Positions 1-12,586 of a stretch of DNA of 64,000 bases are shown here, one piece after another. The DNA comes from Druceiella hillmani (Eukaryota > Arthropoda > Insecta > Lepidoptera > Hepialidae): positions 30,049,001-30,113,000 of the forward strand of contig JAYKKI010000015.1 of NCBI GenBank assembly GCA_039881145.1. The letters run 5' to 3'. The first letter of the stretch is position 1, and each line of letters starts with the position of its first letter. A program made the translations under genes and the position numbers. A model generated the notes under the pieces. The model did not search any database and had not been told where the DNA came from. It saw nothing but the letters and a program-made list of their open reading frames with translations.

Positions 1-839
1 TATTATCGGTTCTTTCTGAGTTAATTCGGCCAACTTCGCGTCTTGTCGGCTCTTTTCAACTTAATTCGACCAGCTAGTTTATTGCTCCGTTTATATCATC
101 AAAATGTCTTAAAATGTTTAAAATGTTAGTTGAGTTCATCCGGGATTTAAACCTGGGACCTCTCACACCCTAAAGGAAAATAACTAACAACCGGTTATTG
201 TGGTTCTTAAAAATTGTATGTAAATAGGTATGCTTGAATAAAATTATTTTTAAGCATAAAATAATTCTGACAATATTTTTCGATAGATGGCGCTATACTG
301 ATAACATGGTTCAAATCTATGCTTATGTTACCGTTTGTCGGGTCTATTTGGGTCTGGTGAATACTTATAAAATTTAGATAATTCAAATCTCCCAGGTGTC
401 CCACGACGGCTCGATATTTTTTTTATTATTACTTTATTTGAGTGAAATTTAATAAAATAAGCGAATGTATAGCATTATAAGCAGTGTAATATTTGAAGTA
501 TATAAAATTAGTGTTAAATATTTTAATTGAGAGCTGTTTAATATAATACGCATATGTTATTTTATTATATACGTCATAAAACGTATATGTAAGTATATAT
601 ACGAATATATTTAAAAGTTAGAAGATTCCACTTCTATCACGTGGTTATAAGCACACACCAGTTTTTTTTTAAATGATTTGCGTGGTCTGGATGACCATGA
701 TTTTTTGCAGGGTTATTTAGGTAATTTGAAAACTATTTAGGTAATCTTTAGTATATAATACGTATTATATAATGTGAATTGTAAAATGTGATGAGATATT
801 ACAAAAACATGCATGACTGCACGAGCTCTCTTGGCGTAG
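1..839. other. Upstream part of a Rim intron, no gene seen
   Basis: AT-rich sequence with no supportable coding region. At 1-75 a short degenerate tandem motif (TCGG-CTCTTTT-AACTTAATTCG) occurs twice. At about 145-200 the minus strand reads like the B-box part of a tRNA-derived SINE (GGTTTAAATCCC), but no A box or tail could be placed. The stretch ends at the 3' splice site of the first visible Rim exon (GGCGTAG at 833-839). Confidence 0.5.
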
Positions 840-1073
840 AGCTCGTGGCGCTGCTCGGTGTGTCGACGCAAGACAGCGCCGCGCGTGCCGCCCGCCGCGC
901 AAGATTCCACCGACTCACTGCTCGACGTTCCCGCCCTGGAGGCGCTACAGCGACGCCATTCGGAGGCACGGCTGGGCGGCGGAGGCGGTGGCAGCGGCCT
1001 AGCTCCGCCTCGCTCGCCGGAGCTACGCCGCCACTCGGACGTATCACCAGCCAGTCTGAAGGAGCTGGAAAAG
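840..1073 (+). CDS. Rim: Rim exon a: end of FYVE-type zinc finger and linker
   Basis: Begins SSWRCSVCRRK, the last CxxC knuckle of the RIM zinc finger (other RIMs have a W-x-C-x-x-C-R-K/R-K motif here), then a low-complexity linker with a run of glycines and DSTDSLLDVPALEALQRRHSE. The 3' splice site is set by an in-frame TAG at 837-839, which is also the acceptor AG. The donor is AAG|gtacgt and the exon ends in phase 0. The exon is much more GC-rich than its introns, so overlapping open frames on both strands are shadows. Confidence 0.8.
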
Positions 1074-1837
1074 GTACGTGACTATTTTCAAATATATTTC
1101 AATACAAATATAAAAATATGTTTAATGTTCAAAAAGCTCAAGTTTTCCGTGAAGAATCTCCAAAATCTCTAAAAAACTCATTAAAATTATGATTATATAT
1201 AATCTGCGTCTTCATAGAAATAATAAAGTATCAAATTCCCGAGTTTAAACCGAAACCTATTTATTTTAAATCAGTATTAACTAATTTAAAGATTTTAGTG
1301 GGCTTTACAAAACGTGGCTTTTTCCCATTTTTTATTTCTTTTTAAGTGAAATTTATGACGAAAACACTTTGAATATTCATGAAATTCGTATACGGTATAA
1401 CTTGGTATAAAAATTAAAAAATCCTAAAAAATGTCTTCACAACCGATAAATGTGTGCAACGCCTTCAAACAGATTTTTTTAACTTCGGTGTTTAATATCT
1501 TTTCTATTTTATTAATGTTTGTACTTATGTAATAAGCCTTAAAATCTTAATAATAAAATAAATAATTAACTAAGTAAAAAATTAGTGATTCTTTTTGAAC
1601 ATTATTCCAAGGTAGATTTATTAATTAATTCAATTTTAATATATCTAAAATATTATCCGTTTCTTTTCTAATTTTTATTAAACCGTAAATAAAAGCACTG
1701 TAATTGTCCTTTTTTATAATCCTGTTGGCGTCATTCAGTAGACAATAATAGATTTTGGTCCAATGGGCGCTTTATATCGTCGTCCACTTCTCAAGCGGCC
1801 TACGGTCGGTCCGCATTGTAAATTATATATAACATTA

Positions 1838-1905
<68 letters not shown>

Positions 1906-2303
1906 CATGATTTTAATGAGTGTTTACAAAAATAGACTAGTTCTTATTTTAGTATAATGACATTTATAATAGGATAATGTCAAGACTAGAGCTCATTTTA
2001 GGATAATGACATATATAATAGGATAATGCCAAGATTAGAGCTCATCTTAGGATAATGTCCATATCTTCCTCTCTACAACATGAAACAACGTTGCACAACA
2101 AAATTAAAACAAACCTGTACATTGTAGTCATGTGAGGAACGTTTTAGTTAATATTATAAAACCCTTTAAAACTCTATTTTCTATCGAATTTTGCCACGAG
2201 AAACGGTGTTAGTGATCAATATTTTAACCCTCGTTATTGACATCTAATATATTAAGAACAATGTCCTGGAGCAAGCGATTAATAAACCTGCCCAATCGGG
2301 CAG
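1074..2303 (+). other. Rim intron with TA microsatellite
   Basis: About 1.2 kb AT-rich intron. It holds a GT/TA microsatellite at 1838-1903 and, just after it (1945-2060), two or three imperfect copies of a roughly 60-bp motif ending AGGATAATG. No other structure was recognised. Confidence 0.6.
1838..1903. repeat. GT/TA microsatellite
   Basis: A short GTGTGT run followed by about 29 TA units, in a Rim intron. Confidence 0.95.
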
Positions 2304-2530
2304 TTGAAGGGAACTACCGCGAGTCGCAGCAATAGCGGTGACCTGGACGGTCTAAGGCGCGGGTCGGGGTGCGGTGGGGTTCCCGTGGCGCCCGCTGCGC
2401 CCGCGCCACGCCGCCGTTCTGTGCGTATGCCGCGCCAGCGTAGCTGCGATGATGACAAGCAACCCCCCGCTGCGCCCACCGCCGCCGCCGCGGAAGGCGG
2501 GCTCGGCGCACCGCCTCCTATGCCGAGGAG
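2304..2530 (+). CDS. Rim: Rim exon b: Pro/Arg/Ala-rich linker
   Basis: Starts after AATCGGGCAG and continues in phase 0 with LKGTTASRSNSGDLDGLRRG, followed by Pro/Ala-rich sequence and RRRSVRMPRQRSCDDDK. The donor is GAG|gtaacg and the exon ends with two nucleotides of a codon, completed by the first G of the next exon to give Arg. It encodes the disordered segment between the zinc finger and PDZ domain. No domain is expected here; the call rests on frame and splice-site agreement. Confidence 0.7.
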
Positions 2531-3621
2531 GTAACGATATGTCCTTTTTATTTAGGCTAGCAACCAGAACTCATCATTTGACTTAAGAAAGCATTCATAT
2601 AAACATAGCTTACTGTGTTCTTAATGTTCTGTACTATTTTGAATTTCTTTTATTTATTTTGTTTTCATTATTTTTATATATATCGAATATATAATAAATT
2701 TACTCATAATTTTTGCTTATGCCATTTATTTAAGTTCATATAGATAGTCACACGCCAGTCTTGTCCGCTAATTTGATTGAATATCCATATTTTTACGCGA
2801 ACTATGAATGTATATTTTTTTGAAACTAATCTAGTTAGGTATATTAATAATGAGAAATATAGATATCCGTGACAAACATGACTACACTTTTCTTGTTATT
2901 GATGGTAACGTAATACAAATATTTGATAGCATCCAAGGTATAAAATATGAAAATTTAGAGGAATCTTTTAATTTTAAATATCTGAAGATAACTCTCACGA
3001 AGTATACCATTCAAAAGTTGTTAAATTTGAAACACTTAATTTTTTTCATTACAGAGTTCGTAGTGTACGGATTCAGTCCTACTGAAGGTCTTAGAACTGA
3101 ACATTTGTAGAGTACACAAATAACCATTTAAAAGGACTTTTAAAATACTACAACTTTTTTCTATTACTTAGAAGGAAAAGGCTCTGAAATTTATTCACAC
3201 CTATGCGCCTATGATACTTACGGCATCTCCAAATACATTTTGAAAAATATTTATTTGAAAAATAATACATTTGATTCAATATTTTTGCGCAAGCATTCAC
3301 GAATATCTCGCTAATTATTAGTATTATTATTAATTGTCGTTGCTTACACAAGAAAATAAAATCTTAATTTTATTAAAAAAACTAATTAGGTTACTACTAG
3401 AGTAAACTAGGTGGCGCAGTATTTTATTTTTATTTTTGTCTTTTTCATGAAATATTTTTCGCTTAAATCAAGGTGCTAATTCAAAAGTGTAATTTTCCCA
3501 TCATTATACATATTTTCCTTAACAATTTAATAAAATTTTCATTTCTTGCCATCGACTCCATTGTTTTATCTGCTGTTTTCTACTCTTTTATTAGTTGCTT
3601 ATATACATTACATATGAACAG

Positions 3622-3795
3622 GGCATCGGCCTATGACGTGTTCACAAGTGGGGGTCCCGCTCCGGCTGGCAGCGCGCGCAGAGCCTCGTTCAGGGGCCCC
3701 TCAGACTCGGACGCACCTACCGCTGAGACACCAACTCCATCTAAGGGACTCAGCGTGGACGAAGACAGACCATTACGCCGACGTGGCAGCCAACT
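3622..3795 (+). CDS. Rim: Rim exon c: linker before PDZ
   Basis: Acceptor ATATGAACAG, donor CAACT|gtgagt. Encodes (R)ASAYDVFTSGGPAPAGSARR and a Ser/Thr/Pro-rich stretch ending RPLRRRGSQ. Phase in and out is 2, matching its neighbours. The SRR/RRGS clusters look like basophilic kinase sites, an inference from motif only. Confidence 0.7.
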
Positions 3796-6409
3796 GTGAG
3801 TTAAATATTAGTCAATATCCAGAGAAGTGTTCAAACTCAACGTGTATTTTGTAACTAAACTTTAACTAATGATTGGTGTCAACCAATAATTAAAATTTAA
3901 AACTAAAAAACATCTCCAAACTTTTTATTATTGTACCATAGATCATATTAATTACTGACGTGAGTTAGGTACAAAATATCCGGAAATAATATAACAACAA
4001 CATAAGATACCTCCGGACGTAGCCATGACGTGTCGCTTTGATCAAAATGCTTACTGTCTTTGACAGCGCAGCGCACCGCTGGGCCCCGTCACGATTCTCC
4101 GCTGCTCGTTATGTATTTGCAATAGCATAACTAAATTGCCACAATCCAGTGACGGATAGTAAAGTCACTGGTGTAAGAGACTACACACTGCGATCACGTA
4201 CCCACCTGCCCCGGTGGCGATTATGGATATTCCTCTTAATTATACGCACATTAGAGAAACCTGTGTTCAGCAATCGAGTGAGACAAGCTGTTATTGATGG
4301 TTTAAGAGATTAACTCTTAATGTTTATCGAAACATCATAATATAGATCGGTGAATAACAAAACCGTTATCTTGACTCATGTTACAGTAAAACCTAATATT
4401 ACTTTTTCCTCAAAGCATGAAGTCGCATTTTTATTGCAGCATGAGACATGGGAGTAGCTCTGCTAATAACCGGAACTTAATCTCTAAACTTAATGTAGGA
4501 GATCGCTCTGGGTGCAGATTTTGGGTGAAACAGATCAATTAATACTTCCTTCTTTCGTTCTACGGAACCGATAATTGGCTTTACAATAAATAGGCGAGTA
4601 CACCCTCACCAACCGTTGTGGATATTTAAGTGTTACTTCGCACGCTTTTCGCCCTGACCGGATTAATTTACCAAGAAGTTCCCTTCGTGAAAGCTTCGTT
4701 ATTTTGTTTGTCCTTTACTCGTTGAAACACAGTTGCAAACTGAACGGAAGTTCGAACGTCGCACCAGTCGTATCATAGATATTCGAAGAGTTTCCATAAC
4801 ATTCCGAAAAATCACTAAATAAAAATGGCGGGTTTTATTAGTCGCCAAGCCAATGAAATTAAAATTAAATAACATTCACTTTAAATACAATAAAATAAAT
4901 TTAAATTAAAGATAAAAATTGTACATAAGTTCAGTTGTACTATCCTTATTCATTCAGGACCCTGTAAAATACAGAGTTTTATAGAAAAATGTCTGCAAAT
5001 TTTAATGTTGAAAAATGAATTCAGCTAGAAAGCGTCATTATTTAGACCAAATAAATTGCTTGCTTATCACGCAATATCTGTAAATATAAATGATACTCCA
5101 GACCTAAAAATATTCTAGCATAAGAGTTATATAATACAGGCATAAAAAAACCTGACAACTTTATAATATTTCTCATTTTATACCCTTATTTACACCTACC
5201 ATTTTTACCATGTTTCTCAATTAAACATAGACAACGACTGACTTTCTTACAACTCAAGAGCACATTTTAACTCCAGAATCCCACATGGAATGCTAGCAGT
5301 TGATATAAGTATTATTTTCAATGTATTTTTCAATTTTTTTGCGAAACGATTTTGCTTATCGGTCATTCAACCCCTTCGTATTCCCTCACCACCCCATCTG
5401 TTTTACGCATACCTCGGTCTTCACGTATTGCATCTCGAAAGCGATAAAGTATTATAGCGACGTACGTATTTGTTGCATTACATTGACTTATTTTTAACTC
5501 AATTTTCCATTAAAAATATTTGAAATTGAACATAAATATGTCTATTAAAATTAGATTATTGTCATAAATACGAGTAATTAACTTGTACTTGTATTTATTA
5601 TATCTTTGACTGATTTCAAAAGAGTGCTGGGTACTTTTCCAATGTAAATCAATGCAACACGATAACAATAAATGCATATCGTGTTGTCATTGATTAGACA
5701 GTAAATTTATTTATTAAATTTGTGAATTAAAGACTTTCCTCTATCTTTGTAAACTTTGATTAACTATTGATTTTTGCAGATTGTAGCTAATACTTTAAGA
5801 AGTATTCTCAGGGAAAATGAAATAGTTGATACTTCTTTTGGACGATGAGGATACAGATAGCAGGAAAAGTGTGACTATCCAAAATCATTAATTTCTCTAA
5901 TGCAACTAATTGAAAGGAAGTATTCAGTGTTTTTAGTTAGATGGCCAAGCCCACCTAGTTCCAAAAACGGAACGTTGGCTGCCGTGCAAATCTTATGGGA
6001 TTTTAATTACCCCCGAAAACAATTATTTGGTTTTAATTATACATTAAAATAATTCCAAAAATGTGAAAATGGTTGTGAGTAAATATGACGGAGGTGGAAC
6101 TAAGCCTACATTCGGAGGAAAGGCTGAAAAGACATATTTTCACTAAGATATAAGAGATGCTGTGGCCGGTATTTTTTAAAATTCTCATCCAGGTGAAAGG
6201 ATAGTTCAAATTTATGCTATACAAGGTTTTCGACCGCGTGTCAAAAAACAATAAAGCAAGACTATGTGGAATAAACTGGCATGTGTATACATATTTTGAA
6301 GCATCAATCCAAAGTTAGTCGGAAATGTTCATGTTAAATTGATTTTAAATGCTCTTAGTAATTTTTTAAGAATGTTTACTTTTAATAAGAAAGTGTATTT
6401 TGAACAATA

Positions 6410-6618
6410 TTTATTATTTATTTACGTACATAAACGTATACGGTCGATACATATAGCGGACTTATTGCTATGAGAGCAATATCTTACAGCCAACCAGAAC
6501 ACCAGTCTAGCCCCGTTCGACGAGCGGCCGGGAATCGTACCCGCGGTGCACCGCGCCGTCGAAGCCCATATTCCTTGTGATTGATCCAACGCACCACGGC
6601 GATTTTAAAACCACGCCA
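6410..6618 (-). mobile_element. tRNA-derived SINE
   Basis: On the minus strand the element reads GCCGTGGTGCGTTGGATCA at its head, then GGTACGATTCCCGGCC (a pol III B-box, close to GGTTCGANTCC), a body, then a 3' tail with CAATAAGTCCGC and an AT-rich end (TAAATAAATAATAAAT). The head resembles the T-stem/D-arm layout of tRNA-derived SINEs. The tail style is like lepidopteran SINEs, a recollection not checked. Ends are approximate and no target duplication could be fixed. Confidence 0.6.
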
Positions 6619-6792
6619 ATTTTTCCATTCCTTTAAAAAAATGGATCAAAATTCCATGTGTTGATGCACCCTAAATATGAATAAAGCGTGTGTAAATAAA
6701 ATCTGAGGTCACGCGATGAAAAAAATTAAATTTTTATTTCATTTGCAACAAATGATGAAACATTTAATTCCAAATTGACACGTTTCAAATTA

Positions 6793-7888
6793 CGGAGATA
6801 CATTCCATGTTTTCGAATGTACGTTTTCGTACTTCTTTGTATTATAATGTTTTTACTTAAACCACAGAGATACATTCCATACTTTCGAATGTACGTATTC
6901 TTACTTCTTTATATTGTATGATTATAATGTTTTTACTTAAACCACGGAGATACATACCATGTTTTCGAATGTACGTTTTCGTACTTCTTTGTATTATAAT
7001 GTTTTTACTTAAACCACAGAGATACATTCCATACTTTCGAATGTACGTATTCTTACTTCTTTATATTGTATGATTATAATGTTTTTACTTAAACCACGGA
7101 GATACATACCATGTTTTCGAATGTACGTTTTCGTACTTCTTTGTATTATGTTTTTACTTAAACCACAGAGATACATTCCATACTTTCGAATGTACGTATT
7201 CGTACTTCTTTGTATTGTATGATTATAATGTTTTTACTTAAACCACGGAGATACATTCCATGTTTTCGAATGAACGTTTTCGTATTTCTTTGTATTATAA
7301 TGTTTTTACTTAAACCACAGAGATACATTCCATACTTTCGAATGTACGTATTCTTACTTCTTTATATTGTATGATTATAATGTTTTTACTTAAACCACGG
7401 AGATACATACCATGTTTTCGAATGTACGTTTTCGTACTTCTTTGTATTATAATGTTTTTACTTAAACCACAGAGATACATTCCATACTTTCGAATGTACG
7501 TATTCGTACTTCTTTATATTGTATGATTATAATGTTTTTACTTAAACCACGGAGATACATTCCATGTTTTCGAATGAACGTTTTCTTACTTCTTTGTATT
7601 ATAATGTTTTTACTTAAACCACAGAGATACATTCCATACTTTCGAATGTACGTATTCGTACCTCTTTATATTGTATGATTATAATGTTTTTACTTAAACC
7701 ACGGAGATACATTCCATGTTTTCGAATGTACGTTTTCGTACTTCTTTGTATTATAATGTTTTTACTTAAACTACAGAGATACATTCCATACTTTCGAATG
7801 TACGTATTCGTACTTCTTTGTATTGTATGATTATAATGTTTTTACTTAAACCATGGATATATATTCCATGTTTTCCAATGTACGTTTC
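6793..7888. repeat. Dimeric (higher-order) minisatellite
   Basis: Two related monomers alternate. One begins GGAGATACAT, contains CCATGTTTTCGAATG and is about 72 bp. The other begins AGAGATACATTCCATACTTTCGAATG, carries an extra GTATGATT and is about 80 bp. Together they form a repeat of about 152 bp, present about seven times. Both monomers end TGTTTTTACTTAAACCAC. One copy lacks the ATAA before TGTTTTTACTTA (about 7147). The last copy decays after 7850. No open frame runs through it. Confidence 0.9.
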
Positions 7889-8963
7889 ATCAAACGACTG
7901 AAAGGATAATTGAAAATGATGGATTATTCCATCATTTTCAATTTCAATTTTTATTCCATCATTTTCACGTTCAATTGTATTGAAATGTATCGTCAAACAT
8001 TTCAATTTTTTGTTTGAAAAATGCAAATATTAAATTTTTGACTGAAAAGAATATAGGCATGATACAAACTTTTATAAAAGAACTACACAAATATTTATTG
8101 AATGCAGTATAAATTCAAGAAAAACCCACTACCATTTTCATTTCAATATTACTATTTTCATTTTAATAAAAGTGACGGTTGCACTAGGACTGTTCCAAAA
8201 AACAAAATTATTGTCTTATCTTTACTTAGCTACCGTTTAATAAGAATACATAACTTGTAATGTATTATTTATCTACTGCCCCTTCATTATTTTATTGAAA
8301 TAAATTTCAAATTACCCTCCCGGTCAGATAACTCTGGGTATTAATTACACGACTACCGCCAATAAAAGTCTAGGAACAACAATTAATTTGTAATTACATG
8401 CGAATAATATTTAATTTGTTACAAAATTTATTTTTACTTATTACTTATACGACGACAAACAAATTAATCAACTTTCTGTTAGCATTTAATTTTTTTTAAT
8501 TACCAAAATAGTTTAGCAACAGTGGGGGATTTTCTATTTTAAAACAATTTTAGCTAAGAGGCTAAACTTTTCTTCTCCTTGTAATAGAAATGTTTTATTA
8601 ATAAAATTTGCCTTAGTTCCAATGTTTTTGTCTATAGACTTAATCACCACAGACATATTTTCGTCCGATCATCTTTTCTAAGCGCATCGTATCTATATTT
8701 AGACGTTATGGAAAATTTCATACCAATGTGTGAGTGTTCACTTCTTTGTTTTATGATTATAATGTTTTTACTTAATACCTATATTATATATGGCCGTTAT
8801 AAAGTCATTGCCATATAACTGAAATACACTAACATGACTTAACTGAATAGTAGACTAAAAACCTCGTCTGCAAACACTTGCTTTTAATCTGACAACTGTT
8901 ATATTCTGAAATATGCTCCTAATCAAAACTTGAGTACTAAAACGAATTACGTACGGCATCAAG

Positions 8964-9166
8964 GCCGGATATAGCAGCTCTGCAGCGCGGCGGCGCGTTG
9001 ACCGCTCGTGTGGCAGAAATCGCCGCCTCCGAGAGCGCAAGTGCAGCAGCCGCCCGTCAACTCTCTGTGGATGGCGAAGCCATTAAAATCGTCATTCACG
9101 ACGTGGACGACAGTGCGCCACGCCGAGTCTTGCTGCGACGCGACGCAGCCGACAAGGGACATAGGA
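8964..9166 (+). CDS. Rim: Rim exon d: segment just before PDZ
   Basis: Reads PDIAALQRGGALTARVAEI, then an Ala/Ser-rich helix, then KIVIHDVDDSAPRRVLLRRDAADKGHR. The last part is the conserved RIM run-up to the PDZ domain (xLxRDxxDKxHR). The start at 8964 is chosen because it is the only nearby AG that gives the phase needed by the previous exon without a stop, but the acceptor is CATCAAG rather than a typical YAG and lacks a good pyrimidine tract. Acceptors at 8975, 8978 or 8986 would need an additional unseen exon. The donor is A|gtcagt. Confidence 0.7.
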
Positions 9167-11664
9167 GTCAGTAAACTTTACTCATAATACGTAACAGATA
9201 TAAATTGCCTTTTTACCACATGTTTATATCTCTGTGCTTCATTTACACTTTAAGCAGTCGTAACTACCAAAACGAATGTATGAGTACTGGTTAAAATCAA
9301 CATATTATTATGTAATTTATGACAGGGGTAAAATAGATACACATTAGAAATAAGATATAGAGATAAACAGTAAACAGTTTATACGTCGCTACATCGGTAA
9401 TTCTTATGGTAACACCAATCTCCAAACAAGATAGATGAGCAGCTTGATATTCTTAAATCTCATAAACTGGATTTACCAGATCTATTTTTACATATTTAAT
9501 AAAAAAGTTTAAAATGTTTACTATATTAAACTTCATTATCAACATTAACGGAAATGGCCACGTCACTATGGAACACAGTATCATATCGAAAGTGGTTGTG
9601 TCCAATGAAACTGCGTTCTATTATATTCAATCAATATACTGAAACTGAAATAAAACCATCCCTAGTGTAAATGTGTAGTTTAACTATTTAAATATTGACG
9701 ACTGACGTCGAGCAATATCTTTGGAGCTCGTTCACAATTTTTTTTCTTGACTATTTAATGTAACGTGTAATGAAATCATTAAAGATTTTAATTATGAAAC
9801 TTGCCAAACTCACTAAATATTAAAACTATAAGATTTTGAAAATATCGAACAACTCATACGACTGATAGATAACTTTATTCAAGGTAAGCGGTTGTCAAAA
9901 TAATTGTGACAGATATGCAAAATATTAACATAAGAAATAAAAACAAATAAGTACCCACAATATGAAAAATAACCATATTTTATTTATACCTAAAATAAAA
10001 AATAATGCATATTATAGCCACACAATACTTAGCACTAACGTTATATTTTTGGAGGTTTGTTTTTGATGACATTCTTGATTGTTATTTGACTGTACTCTTA
10101 AGTAAGTCGTATCGGGTTCTTGCAATAACAACTACGTTTTTTAATAATAATATTAAAAATAATTTATTGAACTAAAGTAAATACAATTCAATAGCAACAC
10201 AATAATTAAAAAACAATAATCATAACGCGAACTCCCAAAATATATATTTCCACGACACTGTGCTGTATCTTATGCCAAGCTATTTATATACGACGCAACA
10301 TTATGTATCCATTTGGCAAACTTTTTCTATTATTAAATTCGCCCACGGAATTTAATCTACATAATGTGGGGTAAGTTACAATAAATAAAAACATCATTTT
10401 CGACATTTATTAGAAGGAGACATAAGTTATAAGTAACTGACAGTAACTTCGAGGGAAAGTAACTTCAATATCATTCGACATAAACAGTCATAAAATGGAA
10501 TATTCAATACAGGAAATTGCACGCGATGCTTTCTTTCTATTATTAAATTCTCACAAGATGTTTCATGTACATAACTTTATATTATGAAATGTACAATTTA
10601 GAAATAATCAATACCTGTCGTGGGGATTCCCCTTTATAGATCTCAAAAATTGGTTGCCGTAAATAAAAAATGGTTTTGTTGACCATTTTTTAATGTCAAA
10701 TGGATGGAAATAATGTGATAGCTCAAATTTATTTGCGTTAGTGTTACTACTAAAATAATTAAATCAGTTTAAAGAATACACAAGCCTCTTGTTCAAGCAT
10801 ACAAAATAATTTGAATAAATTATTAAGCACCTAGTGAGAAATATTAAATATTGTAGTAATTACAAAACAGTTACATATAGTTATATTACATATAGTTACA
10901 AACAGGTATCATATATTTTATTACATGTTTTTTGCAATTTATTTATAAGTTAAAAGAAGACATTTATTTATTATAACCACAAAATCAAAAAAAAAAAAAA
11001 GTTTGCATTAATTCCTAGACGCCAAATAAAAGGTTTTAAACAAACATGTTTTAATTAAACATATTAATGATTGTGATAAGAAAAAGATAAACACAGTACA
11101 AATCACAGCAATGAAGAATTGAAATGAAAGAACTTTGAAAGATTATAAAAATTTATATGGGTGTGAAAAGGTAACTGGAGTAAGAAATAAACACATCAGA
11201 AAGAAAAGTCAAGAAATGCACAATGGGCCCTAATATATTTGTAACCGACATACGTAACATGCTCAAAAAGACAATAATTAATGAAATCTCAATGAAAATA
11301 ATTCCACGCTGCTGCAATTGGTACTACAGATAAAAACTACATTTGTCTCTTTAGGTTATGTTATTGATACATAAATACAAAATTAATAAATACAGTGTAA
11401 AATATTAATAAAAACAAGTAAAGGTAATTTATTAATTTTCCAATGCCCCAATAAATTTTTAGAATAAACCAACTAACAGAACATCTTATCAATCGTATAT
11501 CCAATGTGCATCTACTATTTTCGCTATCAATAGTCATCTTTCAAGTAATGATAGAAGTAATTTTAAGTATTTAAATTGTGGTCTTTCCTAGCAAATCTTC
11601 TTAATAAATAAAGAATTAGGATCAAAATGAATTGTTGTAATAAAATATTATCTTCAAATGATAG
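9167..11664 (+). other. Rim intron, no recognised element
   Basis: About 2.5 kb of AT-rich intronic sequence. A short direct repeat (TTTCTATTATTAAATTC) occurs at about 10323 and 10532, and an A tract at 10987-11000. No gene, mobile element with visible ends, or RNA was recognised. Confidence 0.5.
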
Positions 11665-11789
11665 ATCGTGGGTTCGGAATGCGTGTGGTTGGAGGTAAAC
11701 CTGATTCGACTGGAAAAAGGGAAGCCGTAGTTGTATGGACAGTGCCCGGTGGTCCAGCTGATATTGCTGGTCTGCAACAAGGAGACAAG
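11665..11789 (+). CDS. Rim: Rim exon e: PDZ domain, first half
   Basis: Encodes (N)RGFGMRVVGGKPDSTGKREAVVVW and TVPGGPADIAGLQQGDK. GFGM is the carboxylate-binding loop of the RIM PDZ domain, and VPGGPADIAGLQQGDKV is the family's signature around its central strands. The PDZ domain of RIM binds ELKS/Bruchpilot-type proteins and calcium-channel tails. Acceptor AATGATAG, donor AAG|gtaaac, phase 1 in and 0 out. The ATG at 11658 lies in the intron and is not a start. Confidence 0.92.
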
Positions 11790-11940
11790 GTAAACTACAC
11801 TATTAGAATAACACCTCAAACATATTTAAATTGCTCATACCTTTAAACAGTTAAACTTGTCATTAGTAACACAACTATTAGTTGTATTAAAAATATATTT
11901 ACCAACCAATACAAGAAATACCATAATATTTCAAATGCAG

Positions 11941-12112
11941 GTATTGGAATGGGGTGGAGTACAACTTACAGACAGAAGTTTTGAGGAAGTTTGTGCTGTT
12001 ATGGAAAGAAGTGGCTCAGCTGACGCTATTGAGCTGCTTATAGAGCCATCAGACCCTGCTTCTAAAGATGAAGAATCAGGCCATACTTCGACACCACCAA
12101 ATCTTTTAGTTG
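11941..12112 (+). CDS. Rim: Rim exon f: PDZ domain, second half
   Basis: Encodes VLEWGGVQLTDRSFEEVCAV and MERSGSADAIELLIEPSD, the second PDZ helix (SFEEVCAVME) and last strand, then an acidic Ser/Thr tail. Acceptor CAAATGCAG, donor GTTG|gttagt. The intron before it is only 151 nt, so the PDZ is split by a short intron. Confidence 0.92.
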
Positions 12113-12527
12113 GTTAGTTTTGTTTTTAATTTCAGAATCAGTTTTTTATAAAATTTTTGTACAATTTTACTCGCATATTGCAATATTTATATCGCTATAT
12201 TATATCTAATATGCCTCCCAATATTGAAACTACTGTGATAGGAAATATTTTGAAACCTCAATATTGGATTAGAAAGGTTTCTAATTATAATTAATTACGT
12301 CTTATATATTCGTTTGCCTCATAATCAAAAAGTGAACACTTTTATTTAAAATATAATTAAAAATTTATTTGATGATGAAAATATGGAAATTTAGTAAGTT
12401 ACTAATTTCTAATTTCTAATTGACAAAATAGTTTAAAATTCTTATAAGGTGAAATTTATTTCATCCTTATGATGTTGAAATCCATTTTTTATTAATCTGT
12501 TTCTCTTCTTATCTACATGAACTCCAG

Positions 12528-12586
12528 AACCTGATATGGACAAATCGCCATCATCACCAACCCGACGGAAATTGCCAAAAACTCCG
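12528..12586 (+). CDS. Rim: Rim exon g: 59-nt linker exon
   Basis: Acceptor ATGAACTCCAG, donor CCG|gtataa. Joined to the G left by the previous exon it reads EPDMDKSPSSPTRRKLPKTP. This is a short basic Ser/Pro linker between PDZ and C2A. It is accepted because both splice sites are good and the phase fits on both sides. Small exons here are commonly alternatively spliced in RIM genes; whether this one is cannot be told from sequence. Confidence 0.75.

Larger units (their letters stand above)
3796..8963 (+). other. Long Rim intron with SINE and minisatellite
   Basis: A 5.2-kb intron. It holds a tRNA-derived SINE (about 6410-6618, minus strand) and a dimeric minisatellite (6793-7888), entered separately. 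A stray unit fragment of the minisatellite recurs at 8741-8776. 3990-4260 is less AT-rich than its surroundings but has no readable gene. 7910-7975 repeats the motif CATCATTTTCA with an imperfect inverted copy. Confidence 0.6.

Noticed and set aside
788..1081. Overlapping open frames on both strands at the first Rim exon
   Set aside because: High GC removes stops in all frames. Only the frame with the zinc-finger end WRCSVCRRK and correct splice phase is real.
6793..7888. CRISPR-like regular repeats
   Set aside because: Repeats are contiguous without unique spacers, and the context is an insect intron.
11622..11819. Minus-strand open frame over the PDZ exon
   Set aside because: Shadow of the + strand PDZ coding sequence; no recognisable protein.
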